Positions 11,907-22,797 of a stretch of DNA of 64,000 nucleotides are shown here, piece after piece; the stretch's first letter is position 1, and each line of letters opens with the position of its first letter. The notes below the pieces were generated by a model that was given only the letters and a program-made list of their open reading frames with translations, was not told the origin of the DNA and did not search any database. The stretch comes from Glossina fuscipes (Eukaryota > Arthropoda > Insecta > Diptera > Glossinidae): assembly GCF_014805625.2 (NCBI RefSeq), contig NW_023998427.1, forward strand, positions 3,042,092 through 3,106,091, read 5' to 3'. The translations under genes were made by a program, and so were the position numbers.

Positions 11907-12612
11907 AGGTGTTTTTCCTTTATATTGGAAGAGCAATTTCCTTATTCCAATTCACAAATGTGGAAATAGACTTCATATTGAAAAGTATAGAGGCATCGCC
12001 AGGGTAAGTGTCTTACCTAAATTGTATGAGCAAATTGTTACTCAGCATTTAACTTTTAGCTATTAAATCTTATATTCCTGCATGCCACCATGACTAGTGA
12101 CTCTGGCACGAATATCGTGTATACTGATTTTAGTAAAGTGTTTGACTTAACTATACCGTATTGATAGTCAAACTCCATGCCTCTGACTTCCCTTTCTACT
12201 TAATAAAATGGATAAGCTCTTATCTGCATAATAGACCATTCAGCGTTCTGTTTAACTTCATCACCTCGAATGAATTTCCCGTGACATCTGGCGTCACTCA
12301 AGGCAGCCACTTAGAACCTCTTTTATTTAACTTATACATTAGTGATCTCCCCCCGGCTAGTAAATCCAGCTAGATCTTAATGTGCGCTGATGACGTTAAA
12401 TTGTTTACTTTCTTCGAATCGTAAAGTTTCAACTTGAGTTAAATAATTTGGTTACATGGTGCTCTTTAAATTTTTTAACATCTCTTTATATCCTTTATGT
12501 TACTTTTTAATAATAATTTTTTTATGAGATATGCTTCTAAGAGTCAATTGAATTCGACCGTTAATTTATTTTAGTTGAGTTTTATGTGTAAGTAAATAAA
12601 TAAATAAATAAA
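11907..12612 (+). mobile_element. Non-LTR retrotransposon (LINE) 3' fragment, Jockey-like
   Basis: Broken frames encode reverse-transcriptase blocks in the correct order. First comes WKSNFLIPIHKCGNR...YRGIA (fingers), then YTDFSKVFDL (motif A region, YxDFSKAFD), then VTSGVTQGSHLEPLLFNLYI (motif B, PQGS), then CADDVKLF (the catalytic ADD box). The 3' end is a (TAAA)n tail at 12591-12612. Stops and frameshifts separate the blocks, and the 5' part is missing, as expected from 5' truncation plus decay. The wording of the RT resembles the LINE fragment at 55840-56480. Confidence 0.85.
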
Positions 12613-13340
12613 TGTAGAAAAGACGTTTATGAACAACACTTGTAAAACGCATTATTAGAGCATGAACCTATATTAATATTATTTTGAAAAACTAACCTTC
12701 TGCCATGTGATTTGAATTCCTCTGAACACAGTCCAGGCTATACTATTTTCAAATATCTTAGTATTTCCACAAAGCCGTCTTCTTTGTAAAAGAATAATTT
12801 TCTAAAAATTTCCAGGGCACGTGTATTGGCAAGTCAACCTTCTTATAACACTGAAATTTTAAGCTCCGAATCGATATTACAATAAGCCGGCACGGCGCAA
12901 AGGCAAAGGTGAGTGTGATTATAGTCAAAATTTCACTGTCGGAAAGGATGTCAGTTCAATCTATAGCCTCTATTGATGGAAATACTCATTTTCATCCAAA
13001 TAATATCTTCTTCATCCATCGGAAGTTTTAGCGGAGCCATTCTGTAATTGCAATTTTAAAACGATTGGCATGGATAAATTTTATTTTCTCTACGAAATTA
13101 ATAAATAACCATAACTTACACAAAAAATTATCTTCGAGCCCTCGAGCTGTTCAATGAAAAGTTACGTTATGAAGGTCAAGTGATTTTCCAAACCTACTCT
13201 ATTAGACGATAGCTAGGTTTCGAGTTTTTTTGCTTTACGTATGCGCAGTAACTGGGAGAAACGATTTTTGTACCTGTCAAATCATACGAAAGCTAACTAG
13301 CTTTTTTTGATACTAGCTTTAGTTTTGCATTAGCGTTGCT
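12613..13340. other. Intergenic, nothing recognised
   Basis: AT-rich sequence with no gene, and no repeat that I could match elsewhere in the window. Confidence 0.4.
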
Positions 13341-13349
13341 TTTTATACC

Positions 13350-14165
13350 CTACATCACTTGGGTACAGAGTATTTTAAGTAGTGCGGTCGCATGTAGCAT
13401 GAAAAAGCCCTTTAGATAGATCGACCTTTTATTATACCGATCGATTCAGAATCACAATCTGAATTGATCTAAACCTGTCTGCTCGTCTGATGTCTGTGTT
13501 CAAATTACAGGTCGCAATTTTTGAGATATTTTGATGAAAGTTGGTGCAGTGACGTGTTTTGACCCAATGACGAACGCCACTTTTTCGACCTCTCCCATAT
13601 AAAGAAAAAACTATAACTTTAAAAATTTCTCGACAAAAGTGTCTAAGTAGTAGCATTTCGGCATTCTAAATTGGTATGAAAACTTTGAACCGATTGGGGA
13701 AATTATTGATCCTTCTCTCATATAGCGACAATTAAAGTTCATACGAGAAAGACGTATAATTTTCAATGCTTCACGACGAAAATTATATTATAATAATAAT
13801 TTAACATAAAATAATTAACTGTGACAAATTTGGACCATCTCGGCCTACTTTTTGAGTCCTAATAAGAATTTTCTCGAAAATTGCTCTTTTGCAGAGCAGA
13901 AAAGCCTAAGTTTTAATATGTGGTGATGGAAATTGACCCATAATATTATACTTTTTTCATAAAAAAATTAACTCTACAAAATTTAGACCAACTACGTCTA
14001 TTTTTGGATCCTGCACTATGTAAGGATTAAACTTGAACTACATTAGGTTGTGTTTAGGACCCGCTTCCCCATAAATACGCACATAAAAAATATGCCTTTA
14101 TATAGAAACAAGATATTAATTTTGTGTTCTATAATAATAAAATGGTGTGGTATAGGGTATTTACA
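13350..14165 (+). repeat. Rep-B dispersed repeat, longest copy
   Basis: The left end reads ATACCCTACATCACTTGG and the right end, reverse-complemented, reads ATACCCTATACCACACCA, so the element has short imperfect inverted termini. Internal blocks CCGATCGATTCAGAATCAC, CGCAATTTTTGAGATATTTT and CGTGTTTTGACCCAA recur in at least eight other places. No protein is encoded. It behaves as a nonautonomous, MITE-like family; the superfamily is not determined. Confidence 0.65.
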
Positions 14166-14312
14166 GAGGACCTTGCTCGACAGTAATGTTCTAACTTGTT
14201 CAAAGGTAGTTTTGGTTGTCTAGAGTTGGATTTATTACGAAAAACAGCTGTAGATAGAATAAAAATAAGTAAATTAAATTCCAAACAAAGTAGTTTTCTT
14301 ACAAAGAGCTGA

Positions 14313-14493
14313 CGTCCGCCTGAGTGGCCGAGTAGGCAAGAGTCTCGACTAGCAACTCAATGGTCGTGGGCTCAAATCTCAAGTGCGGTAGAGTTTTTAA
14401 TAAAGCCGAAAGCCTCAGATGCTAGTGCTTTAAGACTTTAGTCTTAGAATTTATTCTCTGGCTAAATTTATAAAAATTTATAATAATAATAAT
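14313..14493 (+). mobile_element. tRNA-derived SINE, copy 1, with 12-bp TSD
   Basis: The 181-bp insertion is flanked by an exact 12-bp duplication, ACAAAGAGCTGA, at 14301-14312 and 14494-14505. The head carries a Leu/Ser-tRNA-like A box (GAGTGGCCGAGTAGG) and a B box region GGTCGTGGGCTCAAATCTC, a slightly mutated GGTTCGAATC. The body ends in CTTAGAATTTATTCTCTGGC followed by a TAATAAT tail. This is the pol III promoter plus A-rich/simple tail layout of SINEs. It matches copies at 52739-52941 and 53044-53241. Confidence 0.9.
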
Positions 14494-14505
14494 ACAAAGA
14501 GCTGA

Positions 14506-15134
14506 AACAAAACAAGTAATATTCAATTTTTGAAAGGTAAACAAATCAATATTTATTCTTTGCGCTCCAATTGCCTCAATAATACCCCTAACCGGAAAAA
14601 ACGTAAGTCAATATGGGTGGTTATGCACTATAACACATAACGCAAAATTAGTTGAACACACAATTTTGCTAAAGCATAATTATATGGTTGGAGTTTGATA
14701 CATAAAAGTTAATGAAGTGCAAAATTATTTTTTCGTAAGGAAGGTCGAATGACGAGAGCCATACATAGTGCAAAACCAAATGGTTTTCAAGTTACGCCGT
14801 CGAAATGGGAGTTAATTGACTAAAAGTTACATAATCAATAGACTAATTTTCAACTTCATCCTGAGATTATTGAGATACGTGTTGATTTTTAAATATAATA
14901 ATGGAGGTACACAATTTCAATTTACTGTTAATAATGTATACTTTTTATTCCGATAAAAATTTTTAACCGAATACGTTGAAAATGCGCTAGAATGGCAATC
15001 TCTGTCCACGAAAGCGGTGAAAACACGATCTGACAATCAAGATGGCGTCAGTTTTCACCACGAATATATTATAAGATTTACACTTGAAAATTTTTTCGAT
15101 TTTATTTCGCAGAGTTTTAAAGAATATTTAGGTA
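14506..15134. other. Bap60 upstream region
   Basis: No gene. The 5' UTR and promoter of Bap60 must lie here, but I see no decisive TATA or initiator element. Sequence just before the ATG at 15135 is AT-rich (TTTAGGTAATG). Confidence 0.35.
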
Positions 15135-16781
15135 ATGTCGCAAAGATTTGCTCCTGGTCAACCAGGTCAATCTCCAGTGCCTGCACAACCGCGTTATCAA
15201 CCGCCACCATCTCAAACTGCCAGCATGAGACCTTACGCAGCAGGCACAGGATTTCCGGTATGTTGTACGGCAAAGTGAGATAGTTATGATTAAATAGCGT
15301 CTAACAATTTTTGTTTTATCCAATCCAAATCAACAGCGTGGGTTTCCTTTACATCCCAGTACGCCACAACCAGTGGCTGGGAATACTAATCCTCCGGGTG
15401 GACCATCCTTACATCAACGTGCCTCTCAGCCAGGTTTCCAAAGTGGCTTAAGAGGCAGTGGTTCAGGAGGGGGCAGTAAACGTTCCGCGGAATCGCGTAA
15501 TATAAGTAGTGCTCAAAACAAGGGTGATTTTGTGCCTGCCAAAAAGAAGAAAAAATTGGCTGACAAAATTTTGCCACAAAAAGTGCGAGATTTAGTACCG
15601 GAATCACAAGCTTACATGGACTTGCTGACATTCGAACGTAAATTAGATGCCACAATTATGAGAAAGCGTCTAGATATACAAGAAGCCTTAAAGCGCCCTA
15701 TGAAACAGAAACGTAAATTACGTATATTTATATCGAATACGTTTTATCCAAGTAAAGAGCCTACCAACGAGGGCGATGAGGGTTCAGTAGCCTCTTGGGA
15801 ACTACGTGTAGAAGGCCGATTATTAGAAGATGGCAAAGGCGATCCAAATACTAAGATTAAGCGTAAATTTTCTTCGTTTTTTAAATCTTTGGTTATAGAA
15901 TTAGATAAGGAATTGTACGGCCCTGATAATCATTTGGTGGAATGGCACCGTACTCACACTACGCAAGAGACAGATGGTTTTCAAGTCAAAAGGCCAGGCG
16001 ATCGCAATGTTCGTTGTACCATACTTTTACTATTAGATTATCAGCCTTTGCAATTTAAGCTGGATCCACGTTTGGCTCGCCTTCTGGGAGTGCATACTCA
16101 AACGCGCCCGGTTATTATTTCAGCTTTATGGCAGTACATTAAAACTCATAAGTTGCAAGATGCTCACGAACGCGAGTATATTAACTGCGATAAATATCTG
16201 GAGCAGATTTTTGGTTGTCAACGCATGAAATTTGCTGAAATACCGCAAAGGCTTAATCCTTTACTGCATCCGCCAGATCCGATCGTCATTAATCATTTCA
16301 TAGAAAGTGGAGCTGAAAATAAGCAAACTGCTTGCTACGATATTGATGTTGAAGTTGATGATACGCTTAAAAATCAAATGAACAACTTTTTAATTAGCAC
16401 TGCCAGTCAGCAAGAGATACAAGGTCTCGATGCCAAAATCCATGAGACCGTGGATACAATTAATCAAATGAAAACCAATCGAGAATTTTTCCTAAGTTTT
16501 GCAAAAGATCCGCAAACGTTTATACAACGTTGGATTGTTAGTCAGACCAGGGACCTAAAGGTAGATTTAAAAACAACTAAATTTTGCAAAGAAAAGTTAA
16601 TCTAATCGTTTCACTAATTTCTTAGGCGATGACCGATGTAGCTGGTAATCCCGAAGAAGAACGGCGAGCTGAGTTTTATTATCAGCCTTGGACTCACGAG
16701 GCTGTCTCCCGTTATTTCTTCACAAAAGTCAATCAGAAACGAGCCGAACTGGAACAAGTTTTGGGTATACGTAGTGGTTAA
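15135..16781 (+). CDS. Bap60: Brahma-associated protein 60 (SMARCD, SWI/SNF subunit)
   Basis: Bap60/SMARCD is a core subunit of SWI/SNF (BAP/PBAP) chromatin remodellers that links the complex to transcription factors in the nucleus. Exons 15135-15257, 15337-16560 and 16626-16781 give 501 codons, 500 aa; fly Bap60 is about 515. All junctions are phase 0 with GT-AG introns of 79 and 65 nt. Features in order: a Pro/Gln-rich N-terminus ([20 protein letters not shown]), a basic patch [12 protein letters not shown] near residue 108, the conserved [10 protein letters not shown] segment near 171, a SWIB domain near 280-356 ([19 protein letters not shown] through LHPPDP), a coiled region, and the C-terminal [20 protein letters not shown] block. 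Nothing looks damaged. ATG 15135 is chosen because it begins the conserved N-terminus. Confidence 0.97.
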
Positions 16782-17007
16782 TATTATTCTAGTTTATGCG
16801 TCAAACTAGAACAAAAAACGTTTTTCCCTCACTATAATTTTCTCTTCTCTCACGCTTGTGCTAGAATTAAGATAATTTTGCTTTTTTAAGATGACGTTCA
16901 TTTCTTAAACATTCGTATGTGACAAGCTACAAAACTAAACACTTACTAAAACTACTAAACTTATAATTTGACATTTGATTTCATTAGAAAATATCTGGAA
17001 GTATTAA

Positions 17008-17013
17008 AATAAA
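17008..17013 (+). terminator. Candidate Bap60 poly(A) signal
   Basis: AATAAA about 230 nt after the Bap60 stop codon; the first canonical hexamer downstream that I noticed. Confidence 0.5.
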
Positions 17014-19321
17014 ATTTAACGAATTAGTAATCATTCACATTAAATTATCAACTAAGTTATATAGAGAAAAATGGCATGATCAAAAGCCGCAAGTGGAATG
17101 TTTGTATCTATAATGAAATTTATTTCGTAATCATTTCAAATTGACGTAAATTAGTTTGTTAGAACGGGTTGGGTAATGTATATACAAAATATTTGTCAGA
17201 TAAATATAGGTTATAAGTACTAAAAAAATTACCTCACTTTCAAATAGGGCATGCTTTTTAAAAAAAAACAAGTTTTGAAAAGAAGATTTGGATTCGAAGA
17301 CATTTATGAAGTGTCTCCGAAAGGAAAGAAATGGCACAGCGAATATTTTGTGATAGAAATAATTGTTTTAAATCTACCCTAATGATAGAGCAATGGAATT
17401 GGAGAAACTGTTCGATATTAGAATTGCTTCCTTTTGTTTCACAAATTATCTCGCTTCATGGCCAATTTCTATTTTCGAAGTGAACGGTTTTAAGCCAACA
17501 GGAATGCGTACGTGCCGAGAAAAAATTTTCTTTCAAGGAAAACTGTTGCTACGGGTAATCAGTTATTAAAACGAAATATTCCAGAGAGACGACATGAAAA
17601 TTTCGAAACAGTCAAAAAAATTAAAATCAAACTCGGCCTTTATATCTAATCGTACAACTTGTAGAAGGTTTTCTTGCAAAACATACATACAATCCGTCAA
17701 TGTAAGCCATGTTCTTTAATAAACCCGTCAATTCTACCATTCGATCGGATTATAGATCACGCCTATAATTCCGATTAATGAAGATATAAAAAGCGATTTT
17801 CCTTAATTCACTCAATAGGTCCTGTAATAAGCGTAAAGAAATGCATATATCAGAAGACTAAAAGTTCTCTAAAGGCTTTAATAAGACAGCTTCTCACTAC
17901 ATAGAGAAAGGCTTTCCCTCCAGCAAACGCACTTCTGAGGTTTGATTAAAGGAACTCAATAAATTTTTGACTGCGAAGAGGCTGTCAGAGTCTTCCACCG
18001 CACTTCATTAGAATACAATGCAATTTCTTTTTACTTTTTGGAGTTCTCATTAAACAAGCGATTGCTTACACAATCCAATATGTATGGGTAGGTTCCTTTT
18101 TGCGCTTGCTCATTGCTTGGATCGCAAAATGGAAAATTGCCCCTTCTTGTATATCCTTCGACATGTTTCTGAAGTAGTTTGAAAAATATGCAAGCGTGCA
18201 TGCACACAGAATCTGATTTTCCTATGTGAAAGCGAAATATTACTGAGTAAAATGTTTAACAAAATCACAAAATGCCTGAGGTTAAGAGAAGCTGAAGAAT
18301 CAGAAAGCCTGTCTAAATATCTAAATTAAAAATTATAAAGTCATAGGCTTTTTATCATAACATAATTAAGAAAATTTAAATTTTTAATATTATACTGTTT
18401 GGCTTATTTTCACCTGACAAGGAATTTAGTAGAATAGAACTTGGAAACAATTCCCAACAATGTGTAGGAAGAAATGCTCCGTGTGATGAATCGCAAAATC
18501 GAATAAATGCTATATAAAAAGTTCATATATATATAACATATATTATCTTCCTCTTTTAACACTAGATTTACCTACCTTTTTTACATATTACATATGTTAT
18601 TGAAATAGTCAATTTCACCCAGTTTAACTTAAGTGTAACGCGCTTTAGCGTCTCCTCACGCCCATTTTTTAATAAGATATTCTTAGTCGATCGAGGAATG
18701 TTCGTGCCAAATTTCAGGTCCCTATCATTCTTTTTGCGACTGTGACAATTCACAAAATTCATCGGTCACGAAAAATATACTAAAATCTTTACATCCATAT
18801 TCAGATCAAACTTATCTATTCTTTAATTTGAAATTGCATACCACCGAAGAACAATTTACCTCTTTCAAAGATTCGTAAATATGCTACATGATCGGGCATT
18901 TTATATATGTACACCGAGCTTTTGTCTCTTTCAATGACAATGCTCTTGTTAATGAGGTTTTATAAATAAAGTATTGCTAAACTAAAATCATTTTTCGACA
19001 CGTTACTGTCTAATCTAAGTCTAAATTATAAAGCAATTCATTTGCAAATATTCTCATTGAGTTTTGATTTGAGTTGATGGTACGAAATTGCAGTCGTAGA
19101 TGCTAAGAGCCATCTAGTGGTAATATTAATTATTATTTATCGAATGCATTGGGCTAACAATTTCTTATTCACATACATTGTCGCAAAAAAGAAGCAGACC
19201 TACAATTGTGTTTATACGGCAACCGGCCCGTGTGGTATGTTTATTACTGAACTGACTTCCAAAACAGTTTCTGTAAAATAAGAAAATTTATAAACTTCCT
19301 AAAAATCAAAAATAAAGGACA
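17014..19321. other. Intergenic, no supported gene
   Basis: AT-rich DNA between Bap60 and the CLPTM1L-like gene. A 64-codon minus ORF (18568-18762) shows no family. The last 100 bases before 19322 include the 5' leader of the next gene. Confidence 0.45.
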
Positions 19322-21133
19322 ATGTATTTACCTTCGTTAAGTACAATATTGGGTGTGGCATTTCTGGGCTATATTGGTCATTCCATGTGGACGGTGGCAC
19401 AGCTGTTTACAAAATTGAAATGCACTGACGTGCCTTGTTATTACTCGTTCCTTGCGACTAAACCACGTATGCAGTTAGCCTTATTTATATCTACTACACC
19501 TAATCCAATATCGTCAGAAGTTACAAGTTTAGAAAGCCTCAGCAGTTTTGATTATTGGCATGAATTCAATAGAAAATACGAAATAAAATTGCCAGCTGCA
19601 ACACGTCGTAATGGAAGTTTGTATATGCAAGTAGTACTAGCGGCCGAAGGCCAACCATTAGAATGGAAAACATTAAAACGCGATGGACCAACTATTATTC
19701 ATAGCACACGTATTACTGACTATATGGAACCGCAGGCAGAGACGTTTAATTTATTGGGTGAGAATGGGGTAAGTAAACGAACAAAAGATGTCATTTATTG
19801 TGAAACTAAAGACTGAAACAACGAACTGTTCTTTTTAAATAGAAACAAAGTATTGCTGCCAAACCGGCCAGGAAAAAAAATACGTACAATAAACCAGTAA
19901 CACATATTATGTCCGATGTTTACGTAGTTTTGCTAACTGATGATATATCGTTGAGTTCTAAGGATGTACCACCAGAAATGGCTAAATACATACACGTGAA
20001 TCAATATAGACAGATTTTACCCATTATGAAGACAGACTTTTTTAATACGCGCCCTAAGGATTTGGTAAAAGTTTCTACAAATATGACAAGTTTTACCATA
20101 AATTATCATTATCAGCCTATTGGGACTGGAAAGTTGCGCTTCATGCTTCTTTTTGAACATTCTATTGCGATGATGCAGAATATGGGTATACCCAAAAAAG
20201 ATATTGATGAAGTTAAATCAATGCTTTCGGGTACTAATTTGTATCTGCTGCTCGTCACTGTGTTTGTAGCAAGCGTACATGTACGTAGTCATTAATAGAT
20301 AGACAGGCGGTGCTTGAATGCTTAAATTATTTTAATTTGCCTTTCAGTTGCTGTTCGATTTTCTTTCCTTTAAGAATGACATAATATTTTGGCGTAAGAA
20401 AAAGTCTTATGAAGGTTTGTCTACGCGAACAACATTATGGAGAGCTTTTTCCCAAATTGTCATATTTTTTTACTTGATGGATGAGAAAACTTCCTTGCTG
20501 GTTTTAGTGCCAGTGGGTTTGGGTGTTTTTATTGAATTATGGAAGTGCAAAAAGATACTTAAATTGGAATTTTATAATGGAGGATTACGTAGAAGGTCTT
20601 CAGCAGTGGGGCAAAACCCATCGAAATCCCTTGGCGCAGCTGAGCAAAAGACTGAAGAGTTTGATAAGCAGGGCATGCTATATCTTAGCTACTTACTTTA
20701 TCCTCTATGCATAGCCGGTGCTGTTTACTCATTACTATATAAATCACATCGCAGTTGGTATTCATGGACTTTGAATTCTTTGGTAAACGGTGTTTATGCC
20801 TTTGGTTTTCTCTTCATGTTGCCGCAATTGTTTGTCAATTACAAATTGAAGTCAGTGGCCGCTTTACCCTGGCGTTCGTTTATGTACAAGGCATTCAATA
20901 CATTTATAGATGATTTCTTTGCTATCATAATTACAATGCCAACGGCTCATCGTGTGGCATGTCTACGTGATGATATTGTCTTTCTTATTTATTTGTATCA
21001 ACGTTGGTTGTATCCGGTCGATAAAAATCGCGTCGATTCCGGCCTAAGTATAACGGAATCTATAGATGATACAGAGACCGAGCGAGTAGAGAATATTGAA
21101 ACTGATACAGATATGGAAAAGAAAACTAAGTAA
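19322..21133 (+). CDS. CLPTM1L-type multipass membrane protein (lipid scramblase family)
   Basis: CLPTM1L and CLPTM1 are ER multipass proteins; CLPTM1L has been described as scrambling glucosaminyl-phosphatidylinositol for GPI-anchor synthesis. Exons 19322-19768, 19843-20280 and 20348-21133 (introns 74 and 67 nt, phase 0) encode 556 aa, close to human CLPTM1L (538). The N-terminus MYLPSLSTILGVAFLGYIGH is a first membrane segment, followed by a long lumenal domain. The C-terminal part carries the family signature: LYLSYLLYPLCIAGAVYSLL, then NGVYAFGFLFMLPQLFVNYK, LPWRSFMYKAFNTFIDDFFA and IYLYQRWLYPVDKNRVD. The acidic C-terminal tail (DDTETERVENIETD) is lineage-specific. The frame is intact throughout. 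It is convergent with the NRF gene. I give no fly gene name because I do not remember it reliably. Confidence 0.95.
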
Positions 21134-21232
21134 TTTTGAATTTCTAATGTAAGTTGTTTGTGGAAGAAATTTACATATCGTTTCGCCTCTATCTGATTTT
21201 CTTTTCAATTTTTTTTTCTTTTATCTGCGTTG

Positions 21233-21238
21233 AATAAA
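21233..21238 (+). terminator. CLPTM1L-like poly(A) signal
   Basis: AATAAA 100 nt after the stop, preceded by a T-rich stretch. Confidence 0.7.
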
Positions 21239-21385
21239 TATTTCTATGCTCGATACATGTCTATAAAGAAAGATAAAGAAGTTTGCAACAAATTTATAGA
21301 AAGTTGTAAAGCCGATCATGTTTAACCGGCCATTGTAGAAATGATTTTTAGCATAATCGATCGGTTATTGTTTAAACCAACTAAG

Positions 21386-21422
21386 ACTATATCATATATT
21401 ATATATATATATATATATATAT
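21386..21422. repeat. (TA)n microsatellite
   Basis: Near-perfect TA tract, close to an assembly gap; such tracts often stop assemblers. Confidence 0.9.
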
Positions 21423-21516
21423 TTAATTTCCTAAACGACATATTTATTTAATATCTTAAACAATAATATTCCAATTGCAACGTTTAGAAGTGAAATACAA
21501 AAATCTATTTCAGTGT

Positions 21517-21616
21517 NNNNNNNNNNNNNNNNNNNNNNNNNNNNNNNNNNNNNNNNNNNNNNNNNNNNNNNNNNNNNNNNNNNNNNNNNNNNNNNNNNNN
21601 NNNNNNNNNNNNNNNN
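21517..21616. other. Assembly gap (100 N)
   Basis: Exactly 100 N, a common placeholder for a gap of unknown size. A T run follows immediately at 21617. Confidence 0.98.
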
Positions 21617-22439
21617 TTTTTTTTTTTCTGTCTATTTACTTTTCTATCGGTGTTCTCTGTTCTGTATACTTGTCTTAAATGTGATATTTTGATATCAGTT
21701 AATTATTTCTTTGCTCATTTCAGTAGTATACAGTTGGAGAAACGTTGGCATACATTTTGGTCCGCAGAGAAAAGGACTTTTTTTTTCCTCACAACAACTA
21801 CATTTTCTTCATACGAAGCGACAATTACAATTTATTGCATTTACGGTAATCAAACGGTTTGCAAGCTTTCCGCATTTACTATTTGGCTACTGTTTTATAT
21901 ATATTTATAGTATGCCATATAAATGCTCGTCTTAAAATAGATTCATCATAGAATTCTAACGCAAAATACGAAAATTTACAGAAATTTTATTTTGTCTTCC
22001 TACAAAAAGCGCATAGCAAAAGTTTATCGTACTTACAGGGTTACAAGAAAAAAAAAAAAAACAGGCCATTTTTAAAATTTTTATATTGTGTAAAAGTGGA
22101 AATGTCGGAACCATCAATATTTAATAAAGAGTATTTTAGTTTATAAAAAATAAAATGGAGTCAACTAACGAGCGTATTTTTTGCAATTATTAAATAAGAA
22201 ATTCTTCAAGACCTGCAGCAGCCAGCTGCATTTGGAGCGGCCTGTATCATTAAAAACAACTGCTCGATCTAAGAATAGAATATGGAATTTTCGTGACATT
22301 TTGTTGCATTTTGTTTCTTTCATTGTGCTCAATAGAAGGAATTTTTCGGACACCTAAAAATTGTTTTTAAGCAAAGCAAGTAAAAACGACTACAGTAGAG
22401 CACGGTTCATCATTAAATAGCCTGCAGTTGTCCATATAC
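21617..22439. other. Intergenic, nothing recognised
   Basis: No gene supported. A 62-codon minus frame (22353-22165) is preceded by a TTTTTAG acceptor-like site, but it matches nothing I know and is not needed by the NRF gene. Confidence 0.4.
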
Positions 22440-22680
22440 CGACTTTTCGTTATAGGGTAAGTGGTTGAAAAAGTGGTCCGATCCGAATCATTTTCAATAT
22501 TGTTCGTCCTTGGGTCGAAATACGTCGGCGTATCAAATTTCATCAAAATATTTCAAAAATTGCGACCGTTAGTTTGAAGACAAGAAAATAAGACGCACTG
22601 ATAGACAGGCAAGCTTACATCGATTATGAATAAATCGGTATAATAAAAGCTGGCTCGATCGTACAATCGCAAAAAATTTG
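22440..22680 (-). repeat. Rep-B dispersed repeat
   Basis: On the plus strand it reads AAAAAGTGGTCCGATCCGAA near its left end and then AATTGCGACC, the reverse of the Rep-B blocks GGTTCGGATCGGACCACTTT and GGTCGCAATTTT. Confidence 0.65.
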
Positions 22681-22797
22681 AAAAATGAAACATCAATTAA
22701 ATGAACAACTTCGGAACTAACTAACCGACTAAGATCATAGCAGTGGATTCTGAACTGATAGCGATCAAATATTTCTCAGTGAAGCTCATTCTTGTAA

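Noticed and set aside
14313..14400. tRNA gene
   Set aside because: A and B boxes are present but no cloverleaf acceptor pairing closes it, and the same head occurs in three retroposed copies with tails and target duplications.
15386..15655. 89-codon minus ORF inside Bap60
   Set aside because: Antisense shadow of the Bap60 second exon.
9888..16781. Head-to-head PSMD5/Bap60 as a shared bidirectional promoter
   Set aside because: Start codons are about 3.6 kb apart with a LINE, Rep-B and SINE between them.
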